A DNA stretch of 64,000 nt from assembly GCA_022768325.1 (NCBI GenBank), contig JALEMI010000053.1:1-64000 (forward strand). The letters are read 5' to 3'. The DNA is from Bacteroidales bacterium (GTDB lineage: Bacteria; Bacteroidota; Bacteroidia; Bacteroidales; Marinilabiliaceae). The position numbers and the translations under genes are program-made. Position 1 is the stretch's first letter, and every line of letters starts with the position of its first letter. Below are positions 15,344-24,458 of this stretch, piece after piece. The notes under the pieces are model-generated. The model made no database searches and had not been told where the DNA came from. It was given only the letters and a program-made list of their open reading frames with translations.

Positions 15344-16408
15344 TCACCTAAAGATTTTTCGTTGATTGAGAGCCTTATGGTATTTGTTCGCATTACGCTG
15401 ATGTTGCGCGAGGGTACGCGCGAAATCGTGGAGACCGCTGCCGTCTGGTCTTGCGCAGAAGTAAAGATAATCGGTATCGTCGGCATTGAGCACGGCATCG
15501 ATGACACGTTTTGACGTGATGCGGATGGGGCCTGGGGGGAGGCCTTGATGGAGATAGGTATTGTAGGGGGATTGGACCTGGGCATCGGCATTAGTGACCC
15601 GGCGGATGGTGAAATCGCCAATGGCATACTTTACGGTAGGGCAGGCCTGGAGGGGCATACGGATGCGGAGGCGATTGAGATAGACACTGGCAATCTTACG
15701 CTGATCGCCCGCGTTGTTGCTCTCCTCCTCGACAATTGAGGCAAGAATGGAGACTTGGAGGGGAGTGAGGGCGAGGGAATCGGCCTTATGCTTTCGGGCG
15801 TCGTTCCAGAAACGGGTGTACTCCTTATGCATCCGTTGGACAAAGGCTTCGGGGGAGGCATCCCACCAGACTTGGTAAGAATCGGGGAGAAAGATGGCGG
15901 GCGCATCGGCGGGCTTAAGATCCCATTGGGCCAGAGCGTCGGGGTCAGTCATGGCTCGGAGGAGCGAAACGGAATCGGCCTCAACATATTTTGCCACCAG
16001 GCCGGCGAGAGCCTCGACGGAACGGACGTTATTGAACGTGACATTGACCGGCTTTTGGCATCCCGAACGGAGGAGGGAGACGAGCGACTTGGCGGAGAGA
16101 TTGTGCCGTAGCTCATAACAGCCAGACCTGACGTTTGCGGGATAGCTCAAGAGGGAAGCTACGACATCGAACGCCTGCTCGTCGGCGAGGAGGTTCTTGG
16201 AATTGAGGAGCAGCTTGACATCGTCGTAGTCGGCACCCGTCGGGATGAAGAGAAGCTCGGACTTGCCCTCGGGGATGTTCAGGACAGGCGAGGCGACATA
16301 GCGTCGGAGGAGGAGGAAAGACGTGAGGACGGCAACGGCCAAGAGCGAGCCGATGATGAGAATGAGCTTTTGCGGCTTCATTGAGAGACTGCTCCGTTTG
16401 ATGGGCAT
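15344..16408 (-). CDS. mltG: endolytic transglycosylase MltG
   Basis: The ~354-residue protein has one N-terminal membrane helix (LILIIGSLLAVAVLTSFLLL), a LysM-like middle, and the YceG/MltG catalytic domain with the Glu-containing ILASIVEEE motif, followed by ASVYLNRL and CPTVKYAIG. MltG cleaves nascent glycan strands and sets chain length. Start choice is uncertain: ATGs at 16453, 16408 and 16381 are in frame. The first overlaps smpB, and 16408 lies 4 bases after the smpB stop. It is cotranscribed with smpB, ftsE and dapF. Confidence 0.92.
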   Translation of the reverse strand: MPIKRSSLSMKPQKLILIIGSLLAVAVLTSFLLLRRYVASPVLNIPEGKSELLFIPTGADYDDVKLLLNSKNLLADEQAFDVVASLLSYPANVRSGCYELRHNLSAKSLVSLLRSGCQKPVNVTFNNVRSVEALAGLVAKYVEADSVSLLRAMTDPDALAQWDLKPADAPAIFLPDSYQVWWDASPEAFVQRMHKEYTRFWNDARKHKADSLALTPLQVSILASIVEEESNNAGDQRKIASVYLNRLRIRMPLQACPTVKYAIGDFTIRRVTNADAQVQSPYNTYLHQGLPPGPIRITSKRVIDAVLNADDTDYLYFCARPDGSGLHDFARTLAQHQRNANKYHKALNQRKIFR

Positions 16409-16412
16409 GACC

Positions 16413-16868
16413 TTAGAAATGCTTTTGCGCCCTGTCCATTTCTCGTCGGGCATCCTTGGCCTTCAGCGTCTCTCGCTTATCGTAGAGCTTCTTGCCTTGG
16501 GCGAGGCCGATCTCGAGCTTTGCGAGACCTTTGTCGTTGATGAAAAGGACGAGGGGGACGATTGTGAGACCGCTCTCCTTGGTTTTTCGTTGTAACTTAT
16601 TGAGTTCCTTTCGTTTGAGGAGGAGCTTGCGTTCCCTCTCGGGAGCATGGTTATTGAACGTACCGTAGAAGTATTCGGCGATTCGCATACCCTTGACCCA
16701 CAGCTCATTGTTGTGGAAATAGCAGTAGGAATCGGGGAGAGAGGCGTGGCCGCCCCTGATGGATTTTATTTCGGTACCGTAGAGCTGGATTCCGGCGACG
16801 AAACGCTCGAGAATCTCGTAATCGAAAGTAGCCCTTTTATTCTTTATGAATATTTTTTCTTTAGCCAT
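16413..16868 (-). CDS. smpB: SsrA-binding protein SmpB
   Basis: This 151-residue protein binds tmRNA in trans-translation. It starts [17 protein letters not shown], and the conserved [24 protein letters not shown] and [11 protein letters not shown] segments are present, as is the basic C-terminal tail. The ATG at 16868 gives the normal N-terminus; 19 codons of open frame upstream do not match the family. Confidence 0.97.
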   Translation of the reverse strand: MAKEKIFIKNKRATFDYEILERFVAGIQLYGTEIKSIRGGHASLPDSYCYFHNNELWVKGMRIAEYFYGTFNNHAPERERKLLLKRKELNKLQRKTKESGLTIVPLVLFINDKGLAKLEIGLAQGKKLYDKRETLKAKDARREMDRAQKHF

Positions 16869-16900
16869 TTGGATTGACAAGTGTGTTTTCCGGGGAGGCG

Positions 16901-18307
16901 TTAGACCTCTCCCCTTTTGTCGCATTCGTCGACGAGAGCCTTGAGCCGTTCAATCTGGCTTTGCTTGTTCACCTCTCGCAGGCTTTGCGCGGTCTTGGTG
17001 TAGTATTGGTGGCTGGAAATGAACTTAATCTGAGCCTTATTCCATTGGTTGATAGTCATTTTGGCGCCGTCTCGTTCGATAATCTCCTTATAGAGCATAT
17101 TGGAAACGGGGATGAAATCGTTCCTGCCGAGGTAATCGAGGTCGCTATCTTGGATGACGGCTTCGAGGATGTCGGAGGGCTGATGGGGGAGCTGGGTGGC
17201 CATGATGATGCGCTTGATCTTGTCGATTTTCTCCTGTGGGTAGTTGTACTTGGGGAGAATGTCTTGGGCATATTGGCAGCTCACCTCCTCGTGGCCCTTG
17301 TTGACCTGAATCTGGCCGGTATCGTGGAAGAGGGCGGCGACCTTCAGGAGAAGCACATCGGCCTCTGTGAGGCCTTCGGCCCAGCCGATAAGCTCGACCT
17401 CGGTGGTGACGTCGATGGTGTGCTTGACGTTGTGGTAGTAGATATTGCTTGGGAGATTGACTTCGAGCATATCGAGGACGTACTCCTGGATGTCCATGAA
17501 CTGGACGCGGGAATAGTAGAGGTCGAAAGTGCTGTTGTAGACGATGGTGTCGGTGCCGTCGTTGAGTTCGGGGCGCAATTGCGAGAGCTTGTAGACGGTC
17601 ATGTCGCCGCTGTACTTGACGGGCATTTGGAAGAAGACGGAGGTCTCGATGAACTCCTTGGCGAGCTCTTTCGTCATTGGGGAGATGGCGATGGTGGAGA
17701 GTTCGGCAGTGAGGGCGAGCCTTGTGGTCGTGAGGACATTGGCGCCGGAGAGAGTGTAGGGCTTCTTGGAATTGGCGACGTAGCGTCCGATGACGGGGCC
17801 TGTGTGGACGCCGAACTGGACATCCCAGATGACATCGTGGTCGCGCTTGAACTGCTCCATCCATTGGCGCAGCTCGAGGGCGGCGCATACGGCGTCGATT
17901 GGGTTGGTCTTGTTTTCTTGCATCACGCCCCCTGCGAGGAAGATATTGTCTCCGACGGTTGGGACCTTGATGAGATTGTGCCTATCGGCGCAATCGGACA
18001 CGGTGATGTAGATTTCGTCGAGGAGATCCAGCTGTCGTTGTGGGTCATCGACCTTAGAGAGTTTCTTGAAGCCTTTGATGACGACATAGACCATCGAAAC
18101 CATCTTGAAGTGGCGGACGCCTTGTCGCTCCTTTTTTACTTCGTCGTCGAGGCCGTACTCTCTTAGGAGTTGAGCGTACTGCTCGTCTTTAGATGTGAGT
18201 GAGCTATATTGGCTGAGCAGTTGCTGAAGCTGCTTATCGAGGTCGGCATTTCTCTTGACGAGTTCGTGAAGGTGTTTGAGTTTCTCGTCTTCTTTAATGT
18301 CTACCAT
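16901..18307 (-). CDS. degenerate class III cyclase-like domain fused to an HD phosphohydrolase domain
   Basis: The 468-residue protein has an N-terminal coiled coil (about 1-50), a class III adenylate/guanylate cyclase-like domain (about 65-245) and an HD domain (about 275-440). Cyclase-like features include VGDNIF (118-121) and [13 protein letters not shown] near 165. The first metal-binding Asp, expected in the FxDIxGFT strand, is replaced in VYVVIKGF (73-80), and the VN pair of the GDTVNLASR motif reads GANVLTTTR. The HD domain keeps H292/H296, the HD pair in LFHDTGQ (327-331) and DSDLDYLG near 390. So it may be a nucleotide-sensing or phosphodiesterase protein rather than a cyclase. It is cytoplasmic, with no membrane segment, and lies upstream of smpB with a ~30-base gap. 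Confidence 0.82.
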   Translation of the reverse strand: MVDIKEDEKLKHLHELVKRNADLDKQLQQLLSQYSSLTSKDEQYAQLLREYGLDDEVKKERQGVRHFKMVSMVYVVIKGFKKLSKVDDPQRQLDLLDEIYITVSDCADRHNLIKVPTVGDNIFLAGGVMQENKTNPIDAVCAALELRQWMEQFKRDHDVIWDVQFGVHTGPVIGRYVANSKKPYTLSGANVLTTTRLALTAELSTIAISPMTKELAKEFIETSVFFQMPVKYSGDMTVYKLSQLRPELNDGTDTIVYNSTFDLYYSRVQFMDIQEYVLDMLEVNLPSNIYYHNVKHTIDVTTEVELIGWAEGLTEADVLLLKVAALFHDTGQIQVNKGHEEVSCQYAQDILPKYNYPQEKIDKIKRIIMATQLPHQPSDILEAVIQDSDLDYLGRNDFIPVSNMLYKEIIERDGAKMTINQWNKAQIKFISSHQYYTKTAQSLREVNKQSQIERLKALVDECDKRGEV

Positions 18308-18562
18308 AATAGTGCATATTAAGAGTCCTTAACTTCGTAAACAAACTTTTAATACGGAAGATTGTTAAATGTGTTTCAGGAGCAATTGAGGCAAAGGTAT
18401 GAAATTATTGGCGCAGCGCATGATTGAGGTTGGATAAATATTGACGAGGCGGGGCGCATTGGGCGTGAGATGGACGAGAAAAACGACGTGGAGGCACTGA
18501 AAAAAACGTAAAAAGGCATCACTCACCGTGATTTGTGCAAGAAGGATTCCCAAATCGCTACA

Positions 18563-18570
18563 TATTTTTG
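18563..18570 (+). promoter_or_regulatory. -7 element (TATTTTTG) before the Tat ferredoxin gene
   Basis: TATTTTTG matches TAnnTTTG exactly and lies 26 bases before the start at 18596. A TTTG at 18532-18535 is too far (27 bp) for a standard -33 box. Confidence 0.45.
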
Positions 18571-18595
18571 CCTAAAGACAGAAAAAAGAAAAAGA

Positions 18596-19533
18596 ATGGA
18601 CACAGAAAACAACATAAGCCGCAGAGAGGCGCTGAAACGCATTGGTGCGACCGTGATAAGCGGGGCAGTGGCATCGTCGGGCATAATGGCCATGGCGGCT
18701 TGCGGCGGACGTGAGAATAGGCGCGTGGTATTGTACTTCACGGGGACGGGCAACTGCCTGTACGTGGCTCGGCTTCTGGGTGCGGGCGGCTCGGAGCTGT
18801 TGAGCATACCTCAGCTGATAAAACAGAAGCGTTTAAGATTGAGGCGGACGAAATTGGGATTGTATACCCCATTTATGGACACATGCCGCCATACATGGTC
18901 CGGCAATTCATAGAGAGGGCGAAACAGAAAGCCGAGTATAAATTTGCCATCTTGACGTACGGCGCGAGGAAGTGCGACGCGGTGGAGATTTGGGACGGGA
19001 TTTCCCGCAAAGCAGGCAACGCGTTTGATTACTTCAACACGCTGATCATGGAGGACAATTGGCTCCCGAACTTCGACATGAACGAGCAGGTATTGATTGA
19101 CAAACACATACCCGAAAACTTGGAAGCCATTGCGGCCGACATTGCGGCACGGAAGTGTTGGCATGAGCCGGTGAGCGAAGAGGAGCGGGAGATGCACCGC
19201 AGATTCATGGCATACTCGAGGCTTAATCCAGAAGTTGGCTTCTTTATGAAGAGCGAGAAATACTTTACAGTGACGAACAAATGCATTGGCTGCGGGGCTT
19301 GCGTGGCCGTATGCCCGAGAGGTAATTACGAATTGACAGCGCAGGGCGTGAGATGCCAGGGCGATTGTGAGTTTTGCTTTGCCCGCATCCAGAACTGCCC
19401 TCAAAAGGCCATAGTGTTTGCCAAGAACGAAGACGACCCGCTGCTTGGGCGCGGCGAAAAGAACCCGACCGCACGTTACAGGAATGAAAACATATCGCTA
19501 ATGGACTTCAAGACGGCAAATAATCAGTTTTAG
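18596..19533 (+). pseudogene. EFR1-type flavodoxin/ferredoxin with Tat signal, frameshifted
   Basis: The N-terminal part begins with a Tat motif (SRREALKRIG, residues 8-17), a hydrophobic run and a lipobox-like MAMAAC, then a flavodoxin start (VVLYFTGTGNCLYVARLLG). The frame then fails near 18820: from A4 at 18820-18823 the correct sequence continues one frame over as TEAFKIEADEIGIVYPIYGHMPPY. A missing A (A5 to A4) would explain this. The downstream frame, open from 18883, ends in two 4Fe-4S motifs (CIGCGACVAVCPRG and CEFCFARIQNCP). EFR1-type proteins combine these modules for electron transfer. It is either a recent pseudogene or a homopolymer sequencing error, since the rest looks intact. 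Confidence 0.8.
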
Positions 19534-19607
19534 CCCCCAAAAGAAGAACAGGAAGCAAGAGAAATTGATAATATTGCAAGACAACCCCAAAAACACCAGA
19601 AACATCA

Positions 19608-20144
19608 ATGAAGAGAATCTTATTATTGCTCTTGGCGGTCGCGACCCTCGGGTTTACCGCCTCGGCACAGCAGAAAGAGGGCAAGACCCTCGTGGCATAC
19701 GTCTCGATGACGGGCGTAACGGCGAAAGCGGCAAAAATGGTGGCAGACGTGACCGGCGGCGAGCTGTATGAGATAGCCCCCGAGAAGGCGTACACCGAAG
19801 CGGACTTGGACTGGCGCGACGAGAAATCGCGTTCGTACGTGGAGATGCACAACCTGCAATTTCGCCCCGCACTGAAGAGCAAGAAAGCGGACATTGGGAA
19901 ATATGACACCATATATCTCGGGTTTCCGATATGGTGGAATCTTGCGCCAACATTGGTGAACACGTTTATTGAGGCGCATGACCTGAAAGGCAAGACGGTG
20001 ATACCATTCGCCACATCGGGCGGCAGCAAGATTGTGAACAGCGTCAGGGAGCTGAAGAGAGCGTATCCTGACATCAATTGGAAAGATGGACGGCTGTTGA
20101 ACCGCGCAAATAAAGAGATTATTCGCGACTGGGTAGGTAAGTAG
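19608..20144 (+). CDS. exported flavodoxin
   Basis: This 178-residue flavodoxin fold has a cleavable signal peptide (MKRILLLLLAVATLGFTASA-QQ). The FMN phosphate loop is VAYVSMTGVTAKAA, with Ser/Thr residues in the usual places. The YLGFPIWWNLAP segment (aromatic residues by the flavin) and FATSGGSKI follow, as in the flavodoxin_4-like group. It probably works outside the inner membrane and is a plausible partner of the preceding Tat-exported ferredoxin, 75 bases upstream and also on the plus strand. A terminator follows. Confidence 0.85.
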   Translation: MKRILLLLLAVATLGFTASAQQKEGKTLVAYVSMTGVTAKAAKMVADVTGGELYEIAPEKAYTEADLDWRDEKSRSYVEMHNLQFRPALKSKKADIGKYDTIYLGFPIWWNLAPTLVNTFIEAHDLKGKTVIPFATSGGSKIVNSVRELKRAYPDINWKDGRLLNRANKEIIRDWVGK

Positions 20145-20171
20145 AGACGACCAGGAAGATTTTTTGAACCC

Positions 20172-20215
20172 CACGTCTTGGCTCATTGGGATTTGAGCTG
20201 GGACGTGTTTTTTTA
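20172..20215 (+). terminator. intrinsic terminator after the exported flavodoxin
   Basis: CACGTC..GGCTCA pairs with TGAGCT..GACGTG around an 8-base loop and is followed by TTTTTTTT (one G before). It ends the ferredoxin-flavodoxin unit. Confidence 0.8.
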
Positions 20216-20347
20216 GTGTTGGCGGAGGCGTAAGTATTTGGAATACGCAAGATTAGAACCGAAATATGTGCAAAACGAACCGTCAAAAAGGAACATTGAT
20301 TATTGCCCCCCTACCATAGTTTTACTGACGCAAAAAGCGACAGTCGA

Positions 20348-20518
20348 ATGAAAGAAAAGAGAACAGGAAAGGGGCTCACGCTGCTGGCGGCTGTGGCACT
20401 GAGTGGGTTCATATCGCCCGCAATGGCGCAAGAGGACGTTGGGACGACAACGGGCAACGTACCCATGGTGAGACTAAACAACGGCGTATTGATGCCACAA
20501 TTCGGACTGGGGACCTAA
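20348..20518 (+). pseudogene. truncated exported aldo/keto reductase (N-terminal remnant)
   Basis: The frame encodes a signal peptide (LTLLAAVALSGFISPAMA-Q) followed by the classical start of an aldo/keto reductase barrel (VPMVRLNNGVLMPQFGLGT). It then stops at once at 20516-20518, after only ~56 residues where a full protein has about 300. The next bases belong to another gene fragment on the opposite strand, so the rest was deleted. Confidence 0.75.
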
Positions 20519-20519
20519 T

Positions 20520-20624
20520 CTCAAACTCCTTTTTGAGCGTGAACAACACGAGGTTTCGCACACCTTTTTGATACTCATAAATAGGGTTGCTCAGAACCAT
20601 ATAGGCCGCATTGTTTTTGGTCAT
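20520..20624 (-). pseudogene. truncated DUF2023-like gene downstream of fldA
   Basis: The minus-strand frame starting at 20624 reads NPIYEYQKGVRNLVLFTL, resembling the start of the small DUF2023 family that follows flavodoxin genes in Bacteroidales; here it lies 40 bases after the fldA stop. After about 35 residues it hits a stop and runs into the antisense of the truncated aldo/keto reductase. Family assignment is from memory of the motif and gene order, so it is tentative. Confidence 0.5.
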
Positions 20625-20663
20625 AGAGAGAAACGTCTGTTGGATGTGGATGAATTATGAATG

Positions 20664-21152
20664 CTAAAGACCAAGCGTGGCGACCCAAGAGGCTATTCGC
20701 CCATCAGTCTTGTCGTTCTCGTTGACCTCGTCGATGGCAAGACCTACGAAACGGCCGTCGACTGCGGAGGCCGAGCTGTCAAAGGTATAGCCGTCGGTGG
20801 AGACACTGCCGACGAGAGTTGCACCGGCATCGACTGCGGCCCGTGCGATGATGGACATGGCGTCGCAGAAGGTGTCAGAATACGACGAGGAGTCGCCACA
20901 ACCGAAGACGGCAACTCTCTTGCCCGTGAGTTTTGATGTCTTCAACAGCTCTACCCCGTCGTACCAGTCGTCTTGAAGGTCACCGTAGCCCCACGTAGAC
21001 GAGCCAAGGATCAGAACGTCGTTCGCCGCAATGACGTCGGCGTTGAGGTCTGATACAGAGATTGCTGTTGTGCCGATTTTGGAGGCGATGCGGTTAGCCA
21101 CATCTTCCGCGACCCCTGTTGTGGAGCCAAAAATCACAATTGCGTTGCTCAT
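20664..21152 (-). CDS. fldA: flavodoxin
   Basis: This 162-residue cytoplasmic flavodoxin starts MSNAIVIFGSTTGVAEDVA (FMN phosphate loop GSTTGVAE). The LILGSSTWGYGDLQDDWYD segment gives the first flavin-stacking aromatic, and FGCGDSSSYSDTFCDAM carries the second. This is the long-chain type used as a low-potential one-electron carrier in place of ferredoxin. It has its own promoter candidate just upstream. The gene itself is intact, but its downstream neighbour is truncated. Confidence 0.93.
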   Translation of the reverse strand: MSNAIVIFGSTTGVAEDVANRIASKIGTTAISVSDLNADVIAANDVLILGSSTWGYGDLQDDWYDGVELLKTSKLTGKRVAVFGCGDSSSYSDTFCDAMSIIARAAVDAGATLVGSVSTDGYTFDSSASAVDGRFVGLAIDEVNENDKTDGRIASWVATLGL

Positions 21153-21177
21153 ATTCTTGCCATTATTTTTATTGAGA

Positions 21178-21208
21178 CAAAATTACAAGACAAATATCGG
21201 CTTAGCAA
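21178..21208 (-). promoter_or_regulatory. promoter of fldA
   Basis: The minus strand carries TTG (21206-21208), a 20-bp spacer, then TAATTTTG (21178-21185), matching the Bacteroidetes -33/-7 pattern. The predicted start of transcription is about 20 bases before the ATG. Confidence 0.55.
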
Positions 21209-21269
21209 TAGAACAAAGTAGGTATTTTTACAGGGAGAGCTTCCCCATTTAAAACCCCTTATCGGACAA

Positions 21270-22422
21270 TCACATACACTCCTTCAGAATATCGAAAATC
21301 TCGTCCCTTGACAATTGTCGGCAACAGCCCTGGGTAATAAGGCAACTATTGGCTGCGTCCCGCAATACATCGTCGTCCGTAATACCCATCTCGCTCCATC
21401 GGGTAGGCATCCCCACCTCGCGAATGAAGGTCTCTAACGCATCAATACCCAATGCCGCTGTCTCAGCCACGGTCTGCCCCTTAACGCCCCATACAGCCTC
21501 CGCCATTCTCGCCAATTTCTCCTGACCAGCATCTAAGAGATGCCGATATAACGCAGGATGGATGACAGAGAGTCCCTGCCCATGATTGCAATTGGTATAC
21601 GCCCCGACGGCATGCTCAATCATGTGGCATTGGAAATCAGTCTGTTTGCCAAGTTTCAAGAGGCCATTCTCTGCCAATACCGAGGCCCATATTAACTCAC
21701 CACGCGCAAAGTCGTCGTCGAGATTCGCAATCAGGGCGCGGAGATTCTTGACGACGTTTCGCATCACGGCCTCGTTGATTTCGTCGGAGAGGTTGGAGGC
21801 ATGAGGCTTGCCCATGTAGGTCTCCATGCAATGGGAGAGAGTATCGAAAGCCCCGCTGACGACCTGCTGCATGGGGAGAGTTTTTGTGAGGTCGCTATCG
21901 AGGACGGCAAAAGAGTGGAACGCCCCGAAGAGGGGCTGTTTGAGCTTCTTCTGCTCGTGCGTGATGACCGCTCCGTTGTTCTACTCGGCACCCGTTCCAG
22001 ATGCGGTGACTACCGCGCCCATAGGGATGAACCTTGAAGGCAAACGATGGTGGACATACCATGCGTCCCACACGTCTTCGTCCATCAAGGCTTGCGCAGA
22101 GACTATTTTGCAGCAGTCGATGACCGACCCACCCCTACGGCGAGTATAAACTCTATGCCATTCTCACGGGCTATACGGGCGCCCTCTTGCACCTTCGCGT
22201 ACGTAGGGTTGGACATGATTCCGCCGAAATCGGTTACCTGCTTTCCACACTCTTCAAGCCATGAGCGGAGCTTGGCATACAACCCCGTTCTTTTAAGAGA
22301 TGCCCCTCCGTAGGCAAGGGTACGCGAGAGCAGACACGCCCCATTTCCTCTTTTATCGCCTCTTCGGCACAACCTTTGCAAAAATGCTGACGGACAGGAT
22401 ATTCGTAGTTGAAACTGTTCAT
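21270..22422 (-). pseudogene. iron-containing alcohol dehydrogenase, multiply disrupted
   Basis: Read across frames, the region encodes a complete iron-dependent alcohol dehydrogenase of about 384 residues (butanol dehydrogenase/YqhD type). It starts at 22422 (MNSFNYEYPVRQHFCKG), continues as TLAYGGASLKRTGLY and GGIMSNPTYAKVQEGARIAR, then SVIDCCKIVSAQALMDEDVW, and ends in the intact C-terminal frame 21270-21872 with metal-binding His residues (SHCMETYMG, MIEHAVGAY, CNHGQGLSV). Defects: a frameshift near 22327-22340, a one-base loss in the G4 run near 22132-22135 (where AVGGGS is expected), and an in-frame TAG at 21981-21983 within GTGAE-NNGAV. Three independent lesions make a sequencing artefact unlikely. 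Confidence 0.85.
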
Positions 22423-22568
22423 GATGTAATGCTAAATGCCAGAGAAAACCATTTCAACAAAAGTGAACATTTTCGCCAAGTCATCGCTTACACAGACTAC
22501 GAATTGATTTGCCCATTTTGCGGATGAGGCCTATCAAGGAGCGAGAGAAATGGTCAAAATGAGGCTTG

Positions 22569-23138
22569 TCATATCCTCCGCGCCATGCGTCGGCAACGCT
22601 CCAAATCGTGTTCCGTAATGGGCTTTCCCTTTGTGCCGCCGCGCTCTATCGTTCCCTTGAATTTAAACCCGCTCGTGCCCAATATCTCACGCAACGCCTT
22701 GACTACGCCCCTGGTCTGACCACACAATATGTTAAACGGGAATGGCGTGGTGCTGGTCGTTATTACGAATGCCTTCTTTCCCTTATGGAGCGGACGCGGT
22801 ATTCCGAGACGATTCTCACCCATCAGGCCGTACACCATGCGGTCGAACATCACCTTCAGCTCACCTGGCAGACTGCCCCAATAGCATGGCGAGCCTACGA
22901 CCAAGGCATCGCATTTCGAAATCTTTTCAAGCACGGCTTGCGCATCGTCTGTCGGGAGGCAACACTCGCCCTTCGTCCTGCAAGACATACAACCTATGCA
23001 ATGCCGAATGTTGAGTTTGCTTGTCACGATTGTCTCGACTTCATGACCTGCCTCTTGCGCACCTTGGGCAAATGCCGCTAGCATCCGCGATATGCTTCCC
23101 GATGGTTTCGGGCTTGCATTGATAATCAGAACGTTCAT
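22569..23138 (-). CDS. NAD(P)H-dependent FMN reductase-type flavodoxin family protein
   Basis: This 189-residue protein starts MNVLIINASPKPSGSISRML, the NADPH-dependent FMN reductase/iron-sulfur flavoprotein phosphate loop. It has a Cys-rich segment CIGCMSCRTKGECC, which resembles the compact cysteine motif of archaeal iron-sulfur flavoproteins, then VVGSPCYWGSLPGELKVMFDRM for flavin binding. I chose the ATG at 23138; the upstream 19 codons do not look coding. It may be an electron-transfer flavoprotein. It closes the redox gene island and is its only intact minus-strand gene besides fldA. Confidence 0.87.
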   Translation of the reverse strand: MNVLIINASPKPSGSISRMLAAFAQGAQEAGHEVETIVTSKLNIRHCIGCMSCRTKGECCLPTDDAQAVLEKISKCDALVVGSPCYWGSLPGELKVMFDRMVYGLMGENRLGIPRPLHKGKKAFVITTSTTPFPFNILCGQTRGVVKALREILGTSGFKFKGTIERGGTKGKPITEHDLERCRRMARRI

Positions 23139-23173
23139 AAAAAACTTGTCTAATAGAATAACATCATAACGTG

Positions 23174-23204
23174 AAAAAAAGCGACGCCACAACAATGACG
23201 CCGC
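23174..23204 (-). terminator. terminator after the carboxynorspermidine dehydrogenase gene
   Basis: On the minus strand GCGGCGTC pairs with GGCGTCGC (two G-T wobbles) around an 8-base loop and is followed by T7. It lies about 25 bases after the stop at 23229. Confidence 0.65.
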
Positions 23205-23228
23205 CTATCCCTGTCGGTCGACCAAGGC

Positions 23229-24422
23229 TTACAGCTCAAGGTCGACATCAAATTTCTCATGCCATGGTAAGCCTTGCTCACCAAGACGAGCCAAGAACGG
23301 ATCGGGATCAAAGTCCTCAACGTTCCACACGCCCGGCTTCTTCCAGATGCCCTTCATGAACATCTCGGCACCGAGGGCGCACGGCACACCCGTGGTATAG
23401 CTTACGGCCTGAGTGCCAGTCTCTTTATAGGCCGCCTCATGGCTACAATTGTTGTAGATGTAATACGTCCGCTCCTTGCCGTCCTTCACGCCGCGGATTC
23501 GGCAACCAATTGAAGTCCAACCCTCATAGTTGGCCCCGAGGTCACCAGGGTTAGGTAATACGGCCTTGAGGAACTGGAGAGGCACAATCTTGACACCATT
23601 GTAATCAACTTCGTCAATTCGAGCCATGCCAATATCCTGAATTACACGAAGATGCGTCAGGTACTCCTGTCCAAAAGTCATCCAGAAACGGGCTCTCTTG
23701 ATGGTCGGGAAGTTCTTGACAAGGCTCTCGAGCTCCTCATGATACATGAGGTACGACTCCTTCTCGCCAATCTCGGGATAGTTCAAGCCTTTGTGAATCT
23801 CAAGGGCACCCGTCTCAACCCACTTGCCGTCTTGATAATAGCGACCTTTTTGTGTTATCTCGCGAATGTTAATCTCGGGGTTGAAGTTCGTGGCGAACGC
23901 CTTATGGTGGTTCCCCGCATTGCAATCGACAATGTCGAGGTAATGGATTTCGTCGAAGTGATGCTTTGCGGCGTAGGCAGTGAATACGGATGTCACGCCT
24001 GGGTCAAAACCGCAACCCAAGATTGCTGTGAGGCCCGCTTTCTCAAAACGGTCCTTATACGCCCATTGCCATGAGTATTCAAACTTTGCTACGTCCTTAG
24101 GCTCGTAGTTTGCGGTATCGAGGTAAGACACGCCCGTGGCCAAGCAAGCGTCCATTATTGGAAGATCCTGATACGGGAGAGCCACGTTGACCACGAGGTC
24201 AGGCTTGACGCGTTCAATGAGCTTCACGAGCTCTTCCACGTTGTCGGCATCCACTTGAGCCGTCTTTATCCTGTCGCCGCCTATGGCCTTTGCTACCGCA
24301 TCGCACTTCGACTGCGTGCGGCTTGCGAGGGTTATCTCGCTGAACACGTCGGGCAGCCCAGCCATCTTGTGGGCTACGACCGTGCCGACTCCGCCGGCTC
24401 CGATCTGCAATACTTTACCCAT
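23229..24422 (-). CDS. carboxynorspermidine dehydrogenase (saccharopine dehydrogenase family)
   Basis: The 397-residue enzyme starts with a Rossmann motif (VLQIGAGGVGTVVAHK) followed by ITLASRTQSKCD, the pattern of the Lys9/saccharopine dehydrogenase family. The Bacteroidales members act in the alternative spermidine pathway, joining aspartate semialdehyde with putrescine or diaminopropane to give carboxy(nor)spermidine. Supporting segments include NVALPYQDLPIMDACL, DTANYEP and ILGCGFDPGVTSVF. No decarboxylase gene is adjacent in the window. It lies 36 bases after a receiver-domain gene and may be cotranscribed with it. A true saccharopine reductase function is the alternative. Confidence 0.88.
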   Translation of the reverse strand: MGKVLQIGAGGVGTVVAHKMAGLPDVFSEITLASRTQSKCDAVAKAIGGDRIKTAQVDADNVEELVKLIERVKPDLVVNVALPYQDLPIMDACLATGVSYLDTANYEPKDVAKFEYSWQWAYKDRFEKAGLTAILGCGFDPGVTSVFTAYAAKHHFDEIHYLDIVDCNAGNHHKAFATNFNPEINIREITQKGRYYQDGKWVETGALEIHKGLNYPEIGEKESYLMYHEELESLVKNFPTIKRARFWMTFGQEYLTHLRVIQDIGMARIDEVDYNGVKIVPLQFLKAVLPNPGDLGANYEGWTSIGCRIRGVKDGKERTYYIYNNCSHEAAYKETGTQAVSYTTGVPCALGAEMFMKGIWKKPGVWNVEDFDPDPFLARLGEQGLPWHEKFDVDLEL

Positions 24423-24458
24423 TTTTTATCTGTTGTTATAAATGTGTTTTTTCGAATA

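Noticed and set aside
16874..18166. 430-residue plus-strand frame opposite the cyclase/HD gene
   Set aside because: It is exactly antisense to a recognisable protein and has the skewed Val/Asp/Gly/Leu composition of a reverse-frame shadow.
18820..18883. Programmed -1 ribosomal frameshift in the Tat ferredoxin gene
   Set aside because: The A4 run is a weak slip site and no strong downstream stem is evident; a base loss in a homopolymer explains it more simply.
22437..22527. Short plus-strand frame ending ELICPFCG near the alcohol dehydrogenase start
   Set aside because: Only about 30 codons with no context or known family; the CPFC pair alone is not enough.
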